Origin: Lucifuga dentata
Taxonomy: Eukaryota > Chordata > Actinopteri > Ophidiiformes > Bythitidae
Assembly (NCBI GenBank): GCA_014773175.1
Contig: VXCM01000505.1
Coordinates: 1-64,000, forward strand
Length of the DNA stretch: 64,000 nucleotides
Reading direction: 5' to 3'
Made by a program: the position numbers and the translations under genes. Shown here piece by piece: positions 10,317 through 29,242 of the stretch. Under the pieces are notes generated by a model. That model ran no database searches and was not told the DNA's origin. It was given only the letters and a program-made list of their open reading frames with translations. Position 1 is the first letter of the stretch, and each line of letters starts with the position of its first letter.

Positions 10317-11212
10317 CTAGAATTTTCTAGAAACCAGACTGCAGAGGTTCAATTCCAACAACCAAGAAACTCTCCAGTTTTATTTTGGAATAAAATCAAA
10401 CATAGCTCTAACTTTGTCAATAATTTTAGAAGTTTAGTAATATAGCCAAACATTCACGAGAATTTATTACAAGATCAAATGGCTTCACTTTATGTAATAC
10501 ACCAAGAATCATTTTTTCCCCCTTTCAGTCTTATTTAATTATATTTTTAATCATTTTAGTGATAATAAGGACTGCTAATTATCCCTAATCTGCTGTGATT
10601 CAAGAACAGAGGACTTTGAGGTGTGGAGGATTTCAGTGCCAAGTCTCTTGATGGGAAAGTGATGACCCCTTGTGGGGGCCATTAGCTTTGACGAAACAGC
10701 CCACTGAGTATAATTTTAAACCCAAGCAATTTCAAGGGATAATTGTGATTCTTACACATCCTATTCATAAAGTCCCTGAAACTGCAACCAGCTATATGAC
10801 TTAATAATTGAAACTCAGAGTTCATTTTAATACAACTAGCCTTTTCTTAGTGGGAAACAGGCTCAGAGAGGATACAAAATTCTCCAAAATTTATACTAAA
10901 GTCTTTATACTAGAAGCAGGTATATTTAGAATGTTTGCAACAGGAAGGCAGTAACTGAATTCCTGGGGTGTCACTTTTGTAGTAAATATGATATGGATTT
11001 TTGAATTTGGATACTTTCACATGAGTCAATGTACAATCACGATACAGTCACAACAGCTGCCTTTAATATCAACACATCAGCACATACAGTCTTCCACCAT
11101 TAACAATAATGAAACACTAAACTTTTATTCCCTACGACTAAAGGAATAAACAAATGACGAACACACCACACTGAATCATTTGGCTTCAACACTAAATTAA
11201 GCTAAAAAGAGC
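10011..11212. other. Intergenic, slc30a1 to nek2
   Basis: AT-rich, with a joined (TA)n(TG)n microsatellite at about 10280-10317. Nothing coding or clearly mobile was recognised. Confidence 0.5.
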
Positions 11213-11310
11213 TTAAAGGACCATGCCGACAATTTTGCATGTTTAAGCCCAATAAATACTACACACATACACGTTAATGACAATTTTTCCTGCTATATTA
11301 TACTTTAAAA
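11213..11310. mobile_element. TTAA element fragment (B-like left end)
   Basis: Starts TTAAAGGACCATGCCG and keeps the end motif CCCAATAAATAC, then diverges into unrelated sequence by about 11310. Confidence 0.6.
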
Positions 11311-11485
11311 TGTGATTTGGTGACATGTAATCAAATTTTGCTTTTGCGAATGCAGCATACAAGTATTTCTGTGCAATTATAATGTTCACTGAACATCCTC
11401 AGTCATCTTTACTCAGGTTCAGATCAGACATTTGTCACTGGAGTGACCTAATCATTATTTCAGATATGACTTCAGATATGTAGAA

Positions 11486-12065
11486 GATTAAAGGGCTATA
11501 CCCGCAATTTTGTATTTTGTTAAGACTGATAAATACCACCCACATATAGGTTTCATTACTGGCAATCATTTTCCAAAACATAAAACCTTTAGTTTTCCTG
11601 TTATTTTGCCGAATCCCCTAATCCTTGAAATTTTAAGATGATGCGTCAACTTAAAATTCAAGGTTCTGCCTGCTAAGAGCTATGTCCAAACATAGAAAAG
11701 ACATCATTTTTCATTTCTTGGTAAAAGGGGCCTTTGATTGGGACTGTATTCCCTGCTGGACACATACATTGTCTTTCATGCGTCTCCAAGTTGGATCAGT
11801 TAAATAAAGTTATTTTGACAAAAAATCTAATCGATGTTGTGTTCGCTGATGGATTATGTAGCTCAACACATTTCAAATCTCTACAAAGTTATTATTTTTT
11901 ACAGCATACTGAAATGAACTGAAACCAACAGCAGTCTGGAGGGCAGGAAAAACAATTCTAAAATTTTCTGCTCCAGTCGTATATTTTTGGAAATAGTTGT
12001 CAGTGAAGTAACGGTGTACGTGGTTTGTATTTATTAGACTCAAACAAGTTAAGTTGCAGGTAACG
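11486..12065 (-). mobile_element. TTAA element, subfamily B, next to the nek2 3' end
   Basis: Left end TTAAAGGGCTATACCCG. The internal motifs GGGACTGTATTCCC and GAACTGAAACCAA are shared with other B copies. The right end is decayed near 12065. It lies immediately downstream of the nek2 stop codon and appears to carry the nek2 poly(A) signal. Confidence 0.75.
12030..12035 (-). terminator. Putative nek2 poly(A) signal AATAAA
   Basis: The minus strand reads AATAAATAC about 96 nt after the nek2 stop. It is part of the conserved end of the B element, where the same AATAAATAC motif recurs in other copies. Confidence 0.5.
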
Positions 12066-12130
12066 TCCTGTAAATCCAGTTTCGATGCCTCTCAGCCTTC
12101 AGCAGCTTTCACATTCAGGCTGGTATTTGG

Positions 12131-19033
<6,903 letters not shown>

Positions 19034-19400
19034 TGTGCACTTTTAACGGAATCTACCTACCGTTAACGTTACTAAATTAACACTCGTATGGACTCATTAG
19101 CGTAAAACAGAAACTTCTGTTTAAGTTTCCTAATTTTCTTTTCTACGTTAAATGCCTCAGTTCTTCATAACAATAACTTAGCAGATTTATTGTTTACCGT
19201 TTGGTTTGTTTGCTCGTTTACTCGCGTGTATTACCGATAAGAAAACAGGAAGCGATTCTTCTCAGTTTAAACTGGTGCTTAAATCCTCAAGTTTGATTGG
19301 CCTACTCCCTTTCCATGGTTACTTCTGATTGGTCAAGATTGTGAGGTCGCTAAGTGTATGAATACCGCGAGAGTAGCGCGGGTAGATGGCATGTGTATGG
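19034..19400 (-). promoter_or_regulatory. nek2 promoter and 5' UTR
   Basis: Directly upstream of the nek2 start. No TATA box. It contains two inverted CCAAT boxes and a short CpG-rich patch near 19367-19385. The start site is not directly visible. Confidence 0.6.
19296..19332 (-). promoter_or_regulatory. Paired CCAAT boxes of the nek2 promoter
   Basis: ATTGG at 19296-19300 and 19328-19332 gives two coding-strand CCAAT boxes 32 bp apart, the spacing often seen for NF-Y in G2/M-expressed genes. Confidence 0.65.
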
Positions 19401-19404
19401 ATCG

Positions 19405-19418
19405 TCACAAGGGGGCGC
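19405..19418 (+). promoter_or_regulatory. CTCF-like site 1
   Basis: TCACAAGGGGGCGC matches the 14-base CTCF core consensus at about 12 positions. About 370 bp upstream of the nek2 start codon. Confidence 0.4.
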
Positions 19419-21370
19419 CAAACCCTACAGTCTGATCTGAGCTGGCTGTGATTAGGAAGGTTTAGTTACTGTAGCGATCAAGATCCAGGAAATATATCAT
19501 TTATTTAGAAAAAATTAATAGGTGAAGGTGTGAATTTTACTGGTAATAGATGTTGGATTCAGGTTTGGTTATTACCACATAAGCTTTTGACTCAAAATTA
19601 ACTATTAGGGATGTTTTTTTTTCTGTTATTGCAACTACAAAAAATCATCTTCCCACTTAAGTGTTTTGATGAGAATCCAAACGTGTATGCCACATTTGTG
19701 TGGCTGTGTTTTTTTATGTTTTTAATTAAAGTTTTTTATTTATTTATTTTTAAGTAGCAAATAATTGGCATGTGTACATGTTGTCACAAGGTGGCGCCAA
19801 AGTACAGTGTCTATCCAGAGCACCTGTCGCTGTTTGGGAAGGCTTGATTACTTGATTACCAGAAAGGCTTGATTACTTGATTACCAGAAAATAGATTGAT
19901 GTACTTGGGAAAGTTAAATACTCACAGAATCTCTAAAGCCTAATTTGGTTAGTGTGAGAAAAGATGATGGAATATAAGGGAAGTCATTTTCCTAGTTTTT
20001 CTTCAATACAGGTCTCGCTGGAGTGTAATATGTGGCAGTTACTGTATTTTGTTCTATTCTATTCTATTCTTTGAGGTCCAGATCTTCAAAATATTTTACT
20101 TCTCATTTAAAGCAAATGTGATTGTGTTTGGAAAAGCACTGAAACATTTCCTCCAGTAGAAGCGCTGGAACTGAACCTTGAAGGCAGTAAGAGTAGCTGT
20201 CTAGAAAATTAATCAGGCAAAGGTAAGAATAGCTCACTAAAAATATCCAAGGCCCAAGTCAGGTTTGAGCATAAATCAAAAAAACTTTTATCTATGTTCG
20301 CTAATCTCCCCTTTTATTTGGGAGGTCCTTGTAAATCATTTGATGGATCTTTCTGCTAAAATTAGCAGTAAAAACATTCAAAAGAACTTATTAGAAGTGT
20401 TAAAAAAAAAAAAAAAAAAAAGGCATATTTTTTCCTGTAACATTGATTCATGAATTTCTGTCTTTTCCATTCATGCTCCACAGCAACACATGTAAGACTG
20501 ACAGATTCTTTTTGTCTGTAGTCTTTGATTTGACCTGCAGGACCACCTGAAGAGTCACCATCTGACTTCTCACTCTGATCCTATTTCTGGGTGCCACACA
20601 TGTCACCACAAAAAAAAAATTAAAGGTACAATCCATGATTCAAATATTCACAAAAAGGTCACAAAGGACTGTAACATCACTATCAAATCACCTTTAAATT
20701 GCCTGATGGGTCTTTCACTAAATCACCTTTAAATTCATTAATTTTAATACGATGAGGCTATGTCAGAGGAGGATGTTTTGGTCGTTAAAGGATTCATATA
20801 AAAATGGGATGAATCCATCCAGCATTGTTTGCCGTGTGTCAAATGTGTCAAACTAGAACACGCTGAAGTTGGATCTTTCTTCGATGGGCTCAGAAATTAT
20901 CAATCAACCCTCACAAGTTACTATTTTCTGTTCTGTTAAAGGATTGTTTATATGAATGATGTCAATTATGATCAGCTGACAGACATGGACGTGAGAATTT
21001 AGCTCAAAAACTGTTGGAAAACTGACAGCTAAAAACAACAGACACTCAGATGCCTGAAGCCGCTGTGATGTCAGCACCTCCATTAATTGCCAGGAGAGGG
21101 AGCGACAGACTTGCTCGGACATCCCATAATAATCTCTTCGCTTCTGCTATTTCAGCCAAATATCCTCACAAACAGGTGGCACTCTTCCTTATGGCACCTC
21201 TGTGGGATCCTGGACCACAGTTTGGGAACCGCTGCTTTCACAGCGTTCCGTGTTTGTGCACGTAAGAGGTGTGAAAAGGATTTTAAGGAGTGGTGGTGAG
21301 CGGCAGATAAAAGTACGAGCATCGCAATGTAAAAATAAATCATTACAAGTAATGCATTTAGAGTTTTTAC
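19419..21370. other. Intergenic, nek2 to lpgat1 (part 1)
   Basis: Contains the diverged duplication with the CTCF-like sites, a 24-bp tandem duplication near 19842-19890, a short TTCTA tract near 20053 and a poly-A at about 20402-20420. No coding signal. Confidence 0.5.
19784..19797 (+). promoter_or_regulatory. CTCF-like site 2
   Basis: TCACAAGGTGGCGC, same orientation as site 1 and 379 bp away. It lies in a diverged duplicate of the sequence around site 1 (about 19388-19470 against 19768-19860). Confidence 0.4.
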
Positions 21371-21979
21371 TTAAAGGACCATATTGGCGATTTTGCATTT
21401 TTAAGCCCAATAAATACAACTCGTGTCCATGTTATGTTACTGACAACCATTTTCTAAAACATAAAACTATATTTTAGCATCTGCTATTTTGCTAAATCCT
21501 CTAATCTTTCAAAATCAAATGTTCAGGTGATACACCCACTTTAAAATTCAATGTTTCACCTTCTAACACTTATGCACGATTGTAGAAGGCAAAGTCATTT
21601 TAATTTCTTGGTAAAAGCTTTTCCTGGGACTATATTTCCCAGCGGAGAAATACATCGTCTCCCGTGCAGCTCTGTGTTGGATCGGTTAGATAAATTTTCT
21701 TTGGCAAAAAAAAAAACNAAAAAAAAAAAACAACCTAACAGACATCATGTTTGCTGTGATGGATTATATATCTCAAGCATGTTTCAAATCTGTAAAAATT
21801 GATCTAATAGCGTACTGGAATGAACTGAAACCAATGACAATCTGGAAGGTGGGGAAAAACAACTCTAAAATTGACAGGTAAAGTAGTATATTTTGGGAAA
21901 TGGTTGTCAGTAACGTAACATGTATGTAGATTGTATATATTGGGCTCAAACATGCACAATCGCCGGTATAGTACTTTAA
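21371..21979 (-). mobile_element. TTAA element, subfamily B, full length
   Basis: 609-bp copy with TTAA on both sides. Left end AGGACCATATTGGCG and right end CGCCGGTATAGTACT. Internal N21718 in a poly-A run. It carries the AATAAATAC motif near its left end. Confidence 0.85.
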
Positions 21980-23474
21980 AATCAGACAAAAATGCAGGCA
22001 TAAAGCCAGGTTGTGTCATACCTAGCATGCTCTTCTTTTTTTTTTTTTTTTTTTTTTTTTGACATTCACCTCCTCTGCACAGCTGGCCGTTTAGCTGCTC
22101 GCTGACTCCAGGGACGCCGCCATCACCACAACGTTCAGGAGGGACCGCCCATCAAAGCGTGACATTGAGAACCTCAGGGAGCAGCTCAGTCCAAAGAGGA
22201 AATACTTCTGCATCTGCAGAGGACATAAAAGCTCCTCTGCAGGTGGTTTTCCTCTGAAGGTCACCTTGATGGCGAGCAGCTCAGTCACAGGAATCCTTCA
22301 CGTGGACACCGAGCGGCGCCAGCCACAGCTCCCGTTAGCCGTTTGGCATGTTGGTGAAGATGTGTGCAGATTTAATCTCATTTTCCAGCTCACTTCCTGC
22401 TGTTTCCATCCTCGCCTGAAGCGGGCGGATTTCCTGCAGACTGGACCCCCCACGCATCCCTCCAGCTGCTATGGAAATAGAGTTGATGGCGTGTCATGCT
22501 GCCTTTCATTTCCACTACTGGTACTTGATACGGAAGCAACATTTAATTTGTCATCTCACCCTGCAAACGTGTGATATTTAAAGCTGAAAGTGGGCAGAGA
22601 TGTGCCGTTAGGAACTTTAAAGCCTCATTTTTGTTTTTCTTTCTAACCAATTTTCAATACAAATACATGGAAAAAAAAGCATTTTAAGCCAATTGTCACT
22701 TGGATTTTATATCTTTATGCACCTTATGTTTCCTGCTGCCTGAAGACTTACAATAAACAAGTCATCAAGAGATGAGAATGACTCAAAATATGTAACAGAA
22801 TGAGAAGGAAAGGTTTCTTTGCTATTCTTATAACTTAATTTCCACCTGGTAAAAACTTTTTTTTTTTTTAAATATACTTCTTCCAAGAAAAACTATCAGA
22901 ACTTTGGCTGATATTAGCTGTTTGTGTTTTCTCTTTGCATTAATATACTAGAAAAAAATCTGTTTAAGTTCATTTTCACACGGATTTTATGTCTCCATGC
23001 ACTTTGTTTTCTGCTGCCAGAAGACATTATTCCTATGGAATATATTTTACATATATTTATATAAATATATTCCATATAATATATTCCATAATATAAAATA
23101 TATTCCATATATTCCCCTTACAGGAAATGACTCAAAAATGTAAAAGAGCGAGAAGAAATAGTTCCTCAAAGTACAAAAATTAAAAAACAAAAAAGTTCAT
23201 ATTTTATAACTGAATTTTCATCTGGGCTTTTTCATTCCATTTCAAAGGATTTAAAAAAAAGACATTTTTCAATATTCAAACTAAATAGGACTTTTTTTTT
23301 TTATTCTTTTTTTTAACCCTGAAAAATATGTTGAATATTAAATACAGATGGAAAAAGATCACAAACAGATTCAGGAAGAACTTGTACTATTGAAAAGTTC
23401 AGTAACTGTGGAACTTTGGCTCATAATTCACATCTCGCTTGCATTTTCTCTCTTGCTGGTATGGTCCTTCCATG
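21980..23474. other. Intergenic (part 2)
   Basis: A long poly-T at about 22036-22060 is followed by 500 bp of more complex sequence without family matches. Near 23030-23125 there is an AT-rich block of repeated ATATTCCATATA units that can fold back on itself. Confidence 0.5.
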
Positions 23475-24139
23475 TTAAAGGACCATACCAGCAATTTTGC
23501 ATGGTTGAGCATAATATATTCAATTTTCATACGTTACATTACTGACAATCATTTCCCAAAGGATAAAACCGTATTTCAGTTTTCCTGATATTTTGCAAAA
23601 CCTCTTAATCTTTCAAAATCAAATATTCAAGTGATACACCCACCTTAAAAATCCATGTTTCTGCTGCTAATAGTTACACAGCCTTATGAAGTCATGATCC
23701 TTTAAATTTTTCCATCAACGCAGGTCTTCTTTTGGGACTATATTCCCTGGTGGAGACATACATTCACTCCACGCTTTTTATTGCGCTTAAATACTAAAAT
23801 TACGTAACTTTGAAAAAAACGTGAATACACGTATGTTCAAATTTATTTATTATTGGGATAAGCTCCTTGAGATGCAGCATCTTGTTTTCAAGGAGGTCCC
23901 AAAACGTCTTGTTCACAATAATGGGTTATCTATCCCAAGAACGTTTCAAGTATCAACAAGTTGATTTTAATAGCGTACCAGAATGAACTGAAACCAATGG
24001 TGGTCTGGAAGGTAGGAAAAACATTTTTAATTCACCGTTCCAGTAGTATGCTTTGGGAAATGATTGTCAGTAACATTACGTGTATGAACATTGAATATAT
24101 TAGGCTCAAATGTGCAAAATGGCCGGTATGGTCCTTTAA
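23475..24139 (-). mobile_element. TTAA element, subfamily A, with a 70-bp insertion
   Basis: TTAA-flanked 665-bp copy. About 70 bp at 23836-23906 are absent from other A copies. A mirrored solo end at 23453-23469 lies just outside its left border. Confidence 0.82.
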
Positions 24140-25183
24140 ACTACTAGAAATGGTCTGATGCTGTCATCCAGCGAGGGGTTCCACAAGGCGCAAGACCTGA
24201 GCAAACATGGGCTTTGGTTACCTGGAGACCATCTCAGCCAGGACTTAAGTCAACAAAAAAAGAGAGGAAGTTGACATTTACGGACTGCAGCGAATGCCAC
24301 TTAGATGCATGTTTGATACTCAGATCAAATCAGGAGCTTAGAGGTTTTTACACCGTTTAATTCTCCTTCATTAACCGATTACATTCATTTCTTTTCATCT
24401 GCTGCCTTAATAAATAAAAACAACAATTAAACTGAAAGCAGCCGATGGTGTTGAGTGTTTGCAGTGTGACAGAAAAGCAGAAGTACACCGCCGGGATCTT
24501 TACGATGTTTTATTCCAGCACAAGTTTTTTGTGTTGTAAAATGGCTGTGCAGCTAGGAATTAAAGGAAAAGTACAAAATGGTAAATTACAGACAGTTCTA
24601 GTATTGGTTTAAATTGCTATTGTGTTTATTTCCTAAAACCACATCTAGGAAAAACATTTTTCCCTGCCTTCTTTGGAAAGATGGTTAAAAAATAAAATTT
24701 AAAAAAAAAAAACCTGGAAAGGAAAAATGAAAAGATGAAGGTTCATTTCACGACACTCTCACTATGGATGGGAATGTGAAGGGCCTCAGGATGAAACCGT
24801 TTAGAGCCTGATAAAAAGGCTTTTCCTACCTGCTCAGGTAGTCCTTTGCTGATTTCACCTGCGGCTTCTACCACCACTAAAATATGCATTCATTTAGAAC
24901 CGTGTCTGTTTCTATTTTTCCTTAATAAAAACCAGGATGTTACAGAGCCCTGCCAAAACTTCCTTCCCAATGAAAAGCATCCTTTCATCCTCGTCTTGAT
25001 CCCTGGAAACCATCCATGTAGCGTTTAATGGAAAGCTCCCTGCTTTTTTTTTTTTTTTNTTTTTTTTTTTTTTTTCTTGTCATAGAGGGAATGTAGGCCG
25101 ACGTTACGATTTGGGGAATGTGGTTTACCAAGACGTCGGGTAAGGCTAAAGAGTCAAGGTTTGCCACTGGATCTGACAAGCTT
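24140..25183. other. Intergenic (part 3)
   Basis: No gene recognised. A minus-strand AATAAA at about 24509-24514 could be a distal lpgat1 poly(A) signal. Poly-T with N25059. Confidence 0.4.
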
Positions 25184-25340
25184 CAGAAGTTTGAAACCGG
25201 GCCCGTGGAACCTGCCGAAGCTCTGACGTCATGAAGCGCGCGACGANCAGAAGTTTGAAACCGGGCCCGTGGAACCTGCCGAAGCTCTGACGTCATGAAG
25301 CGCGCGACGACTTCCTGGGCGGGCGAAGAGCTGCGGGGTA
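25184..25340. promoter_or_regulatory. CpG-rich patch with CRE
   Basis: Contains a perfect CRE palindrome TGACGTCA beside GCGCGCGACGA and GGGCGGGCG. It is doubled around N25247 (25184-25246/25248-25310), so one real copy is likely. It may be a small promoter or enhancer or part of a long lpgat1 3' UTR; no transcript can be proposed from sequence alone. Confidence 0.35.
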
Positions 25341-25451
25341 ACACTGAGAAGTGAAGGAGGGGGGGAGAAAGAAAAAAAAATCCTCACTTTCTTTTCTTTT
25401 AAAACATTCTCGACATTTAAAAATTAAAACTCTCAGAAGTATTACAGACCA

Positions 25452-25498
<47 letters not shown>

Positions 25499-25683
25499 CT
25501 GCAAACGAACTTCTTCCTCGGCTTCGTTATGTACAAGATTAAACGCACCGCAACGGTTTGTGTCGTTTAAAATGAAATTAAAAAGCGAATCTGAACACTT
25601 GTGATGAATCGCCGCCGAACTCTGACGCCACAGAGCAACACGACATTAACCATATCTATCAAAAATGGGGGTAGGAGGAGGGG

Positions 25684-25823
25684 NNNNNNNNNNNNNNNNN
25701 NNNNNNNNNNNNNNNNNNNNNNNNNNNNNNNNNNNNNNNNNNNNNNNNNNNNNNNNNNNNNNNNNNNNNNNNNNNNNNNNNNNNNNNNNNNNNNNNNNNN
25801 NNNNNNNNNNNNNNNNNNNNNNN
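25684..25823. other. Assembly gap, 140 N
   Basis: A run of 140 undetermined bases between G-rich and T-rich sequence. The true size is unknown. Confidence 0.99.
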
Positions 25824-26627
25824 CTTTTTTTTTTTCCCCTCGCCATTTTTCCCCAACAACACTAAGCATATGGCTTAAATATTTGTAAAACTATGTAGTC
25901 CGATGGGAGGGGGGCAATAAAAGAGTCTCTTGGCTTCTCAGTCTGGCTCGCTGAGATCCTCGAGACGAGAGGTCTGGCTCTGCGTGTGCACGTGTCCATG
26001 TTTGTGTGTGTGTGTGTGTGTGTGCAGATGGTGAGGAGCAGAAGGGCAGGATGGGAGGTGTTAGGAATCCAAGTAGAAGAGTTAATTTTTAGGTGATTAG
26101 ACTGCAGTTCCTGCCCTGTTTACCAATGTCCTTTAATGTCCTTTAATCGGCGTTTGGGCACCTTTCCCTTCCTTCCGGTCTGATGGAGGAAACGATCCTT
26201 ACCGAAGCCCCGCATCGTTACCAGCATCCCTACAGGATTCCGGCAGGGCCGCCAATGTAAACATGAACCCGCTTTCTGCCTTGGCAGACAAGGCGGACGG
26301 GGGGAGAAGCTCCCGACGACAACAGAAGATGCTGGCGTCCAATGCGATGGCTGCGGACGCGGCGATGGGAAGTTATGAGGGGAAGAAAAATCAACAGAGA
26401 CAAAAACGCTTTGACGGCTACCGTTGGGGAATCGGTCCGGGCAGCATGGATCCTTAGTGCAATGAGGACCAGAGGAGGGGCCGGCTTCAGTCTCCAGTGT
26501 ACGTGTTGGTGCAGCCGCTCGCTCTGGAAGGTGGCTGGCCGGCTAGTCGGCGGGCCAAAAGGGAGGACTGGCAGACATCGGCAGCTCTCGCCAGGAAGAA
26601 TAAGGGCAGACAATATGCGTCTATTCA

Positions 26628-26666
<39 letters not shown>

Positions 26667-26881
26667 CATACATGCTTTGTAAAACTACCACGTGGGGCGC
26701 GAGGAGGGGGAGGAGCAGAGAGTCTAGTCCAGAAGAGCTTCCAGAGGAGTCCTGAGCCTCGTTCGTTATTTCTGAATTAAAAAGTTAACACGAGTCTACG
26801 TTGCATGAGGACGTGTAAACATGGACGAGTGGGAGAGAGAGAGAGAGTATGAATATTCTGCCGGGCCGCTGGAGCAAGTGT

Positions 26882-26914
<33 letters not shown>

Positions 26915-26986
26915 AGACGCACTATATGATCAGTTTCATACTTTGAGCGACTCGCATGTCTGTGTACACGTTTTCACGCAAATTCT

Positions 26987-26996
26987 TTTATTTATT
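26987..26996 (-). terminator. Candidate proximal lpgat1 poly(A) signals
   Basis: Two overlapping AATAAA hexamers on the minus strand, about 150 nt after the lpgat1 stop codon. Confidence 0.4.
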
Positions 26997-27142
26997 TTTT
27001 TTCCCGAGTCAAGTCTTTTCCGCTGTTAGCAAATGTACATTCATCCATCGCTGGAGGGAAAGTACAACGCCGGGCCGAAACGCCAAACGGATCCTGAGGC
27101 TTTTCCAGTGGTCCGACAAAGAATCCGGCCTCGTCGGGGCTC

Positions 27143-27294
27143 TCAAAATAAACAGCAGTAGAGGTACTGGAGGACGCTGTACCACATGTAGCCGGAGGCA
27201 AACGCAAACGACTGGATAATGCATAACCATACGGGGTCAAGGGTCATCTCCCGGGAACCTGCCTCCTTCTCGCCTTTGGGGGTAGGGAAGGCTC
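27143..27294 (-). CDS. lpgat1: lpgat1 last exon (C-terminus)
   Basis: GAFPTPKGEKEAGSREMTLD, then a hydrophobic segment and QYLYCCLF with TGA at 27143-27145. Aligns with the human C-terminus. Acceptor CTACAACAG. Confidence 0.94.
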
Positions 27295-29208
27295 CTGTTG
27301 TAGGATACAAAAAAAGAAACTCGTCAGCATTTTGCGCTTCATGATATTCATTGTCCCGTGGTGCGCTTTAAAGGAGCATACTGGTGATTTGCATGTTCGA
27401 GCCCAATATATTTAACCTGTATACATGTTGCATCAAACATTTTCCAAAACATACTGCTGGAGTGGTAAATTTTAGAATTGTTTTTCCTACCTTCCACACG
27501 GCCACTAGTTTTTCATTCCAGTACGCTATTAAAATCGACTTGTAGAGATTTGAAACGTGCTGAGATACATAAGTGAACACATCTATTAAATTTTTTGTCA
27601 GTTACTTAATTTAACCGATCGAACACAGAGCTACAGGGAGGGAAATGTATGTCTCCGCCAAGGAATATAGTCCCAGGAGAAGACGCTTTTACAGAGAAAT
27701 TTAAAATGACCGTGCCTTCCACAATCGTGTGGAAATGTTAGCATGTAGCATGTAAGTCTTAAAATTGTACTTTACTGAGTAGTTTTATTGCAGGATACTT
27801 TTAATTCATACTTGAATATATTTATGAAGAAAAAAAATATACTTTTACTCTTACATTTGGTCGCACTCTTTGTGTTACTTTTGATTTCACCATCTGAATA
27901 CAGTCACGTTCAGTTTTTCTCTCGTTGTCAGACACTACACTGTCTGCTTCAGCTCTGAAGTAGCCACGCCCCCACCCTCCGTTTCCATGGTTTCACCAGG
28001 AGCAGAACAGTCATGGCAGAATCAACAGCAGGAGGTTTAGAAGAGGCACATCCCTGGCCACACATTCAAACACTGTTTTCTTTTCAGTCTACTAAAACCA
28101 ACAGCTACATAATGCGCTGCGTCTTTGTCGAGCTAAAAATGTGACATTTCAGCTTCTAAGAATCAACATGGAGCCTGAGGAAACGTGGCAGTAAGCTGCA
28201 ACGTTAGCTACTTAGCTAGCTGCTGCTGCTAATGCTAAATGAAGTTTTCCTGTTCTATTCTGAGTAAATTCATGAAACTAACCTAGCTAACTGTCTTAAC
28301 TAGCTTGCGCTGCTAATGCTAACTCAAGTTTTTCTGTTCTGTTCTGAGTAAATTCATGAAGCTAACCTAGCTAACTGTCTTGGGGCCAGGCCAGAATTGT
28401 CATGATTTGTTATGTGGTAAATATCTGATTTATTACTGTCTGTTTCTTTATATGATATGATTTGGATTATATTAGAAGCTACATATGGCTACTTTGCATT
28501 TTTTTTCCTCAGATGAGCACTTTATAGGTTGTTGATTATTCTAAAGAATAAGCTTGATCAAAGCTACTCACTACTCAAGTAATCTTTTTATAGATNATTA
28601 TTCTAAAGAATAAGCTTGATCAAAGCTACTCACTACTCAAGTAATCTTTTTATAGATACTTTATTACTCTCACTCAAGTCATTATTTTGGCGACTACTCA
28701 TACTTATACTTGAGTCACTACTATCATAAAGTAACAATACTTTTACTTGAGTACAGCTTCTGGCTACTCTACCCACCTCTGAGTGGGTGTATCTGAACAT
28801 TTGATTTTGAAAGATGAGGGCAAAATATCAGGAAAACTAAAATGTGGGTTTATATTTTGGAAAGTGGTTGCTAGCAACATAACGTGTATGTGGGCTGTAT
28901 TTATTGGGCTCAAACATGCAAAATTACCTATATGGTCCTTTAATCCAAAGGGAGTGAGACAAACCTGTGTCATAAAAGTGAGCCAGCAGCTCCTCTTTCT
29001 CCACAAACCTCTGATACAGCCAGTCGGTCAGGGGTTCCGCCTCGACAGGCACCTCTTTTATAGGGTACATCCTGCAGAGAGGAGACAGAGGAAAAAAACT
29101 ATTAGCCGAGTTCTGCTCAGGTGAATCTGTCTGCATCGATCTGTCAGAAACAGAGGTTCAAACCAAGAGTGTCAGCCACGAGCAGAGCGTCTCACTTCAT
29201 CACAGCAG

Positions 29209-29242
<34 letters not shown>

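Larger units (their letters stand above)
25341..27142 (-). other. lpgat1 3' UTR / downstream region
   Basis: Below the lpgat1 stop. Contains (GA)n at about 25454-25494, a 140-base gap, (TG)n at about 26002-26024, (CA)n at about 26630-26663 and (TG)n at about 26880-26913. The GC-rich 26.2-26.6 kb part has small open frames without resemblance to any family. Confidence 0.45.

Noticed and set aside
26263..26457. 64-codon plus-strand frame beginning MNPLSALADKADGG
   Set aside because: GC-rich 3' flank of lpgat1, no recognisable domain, no splice partners; compatible with chance.
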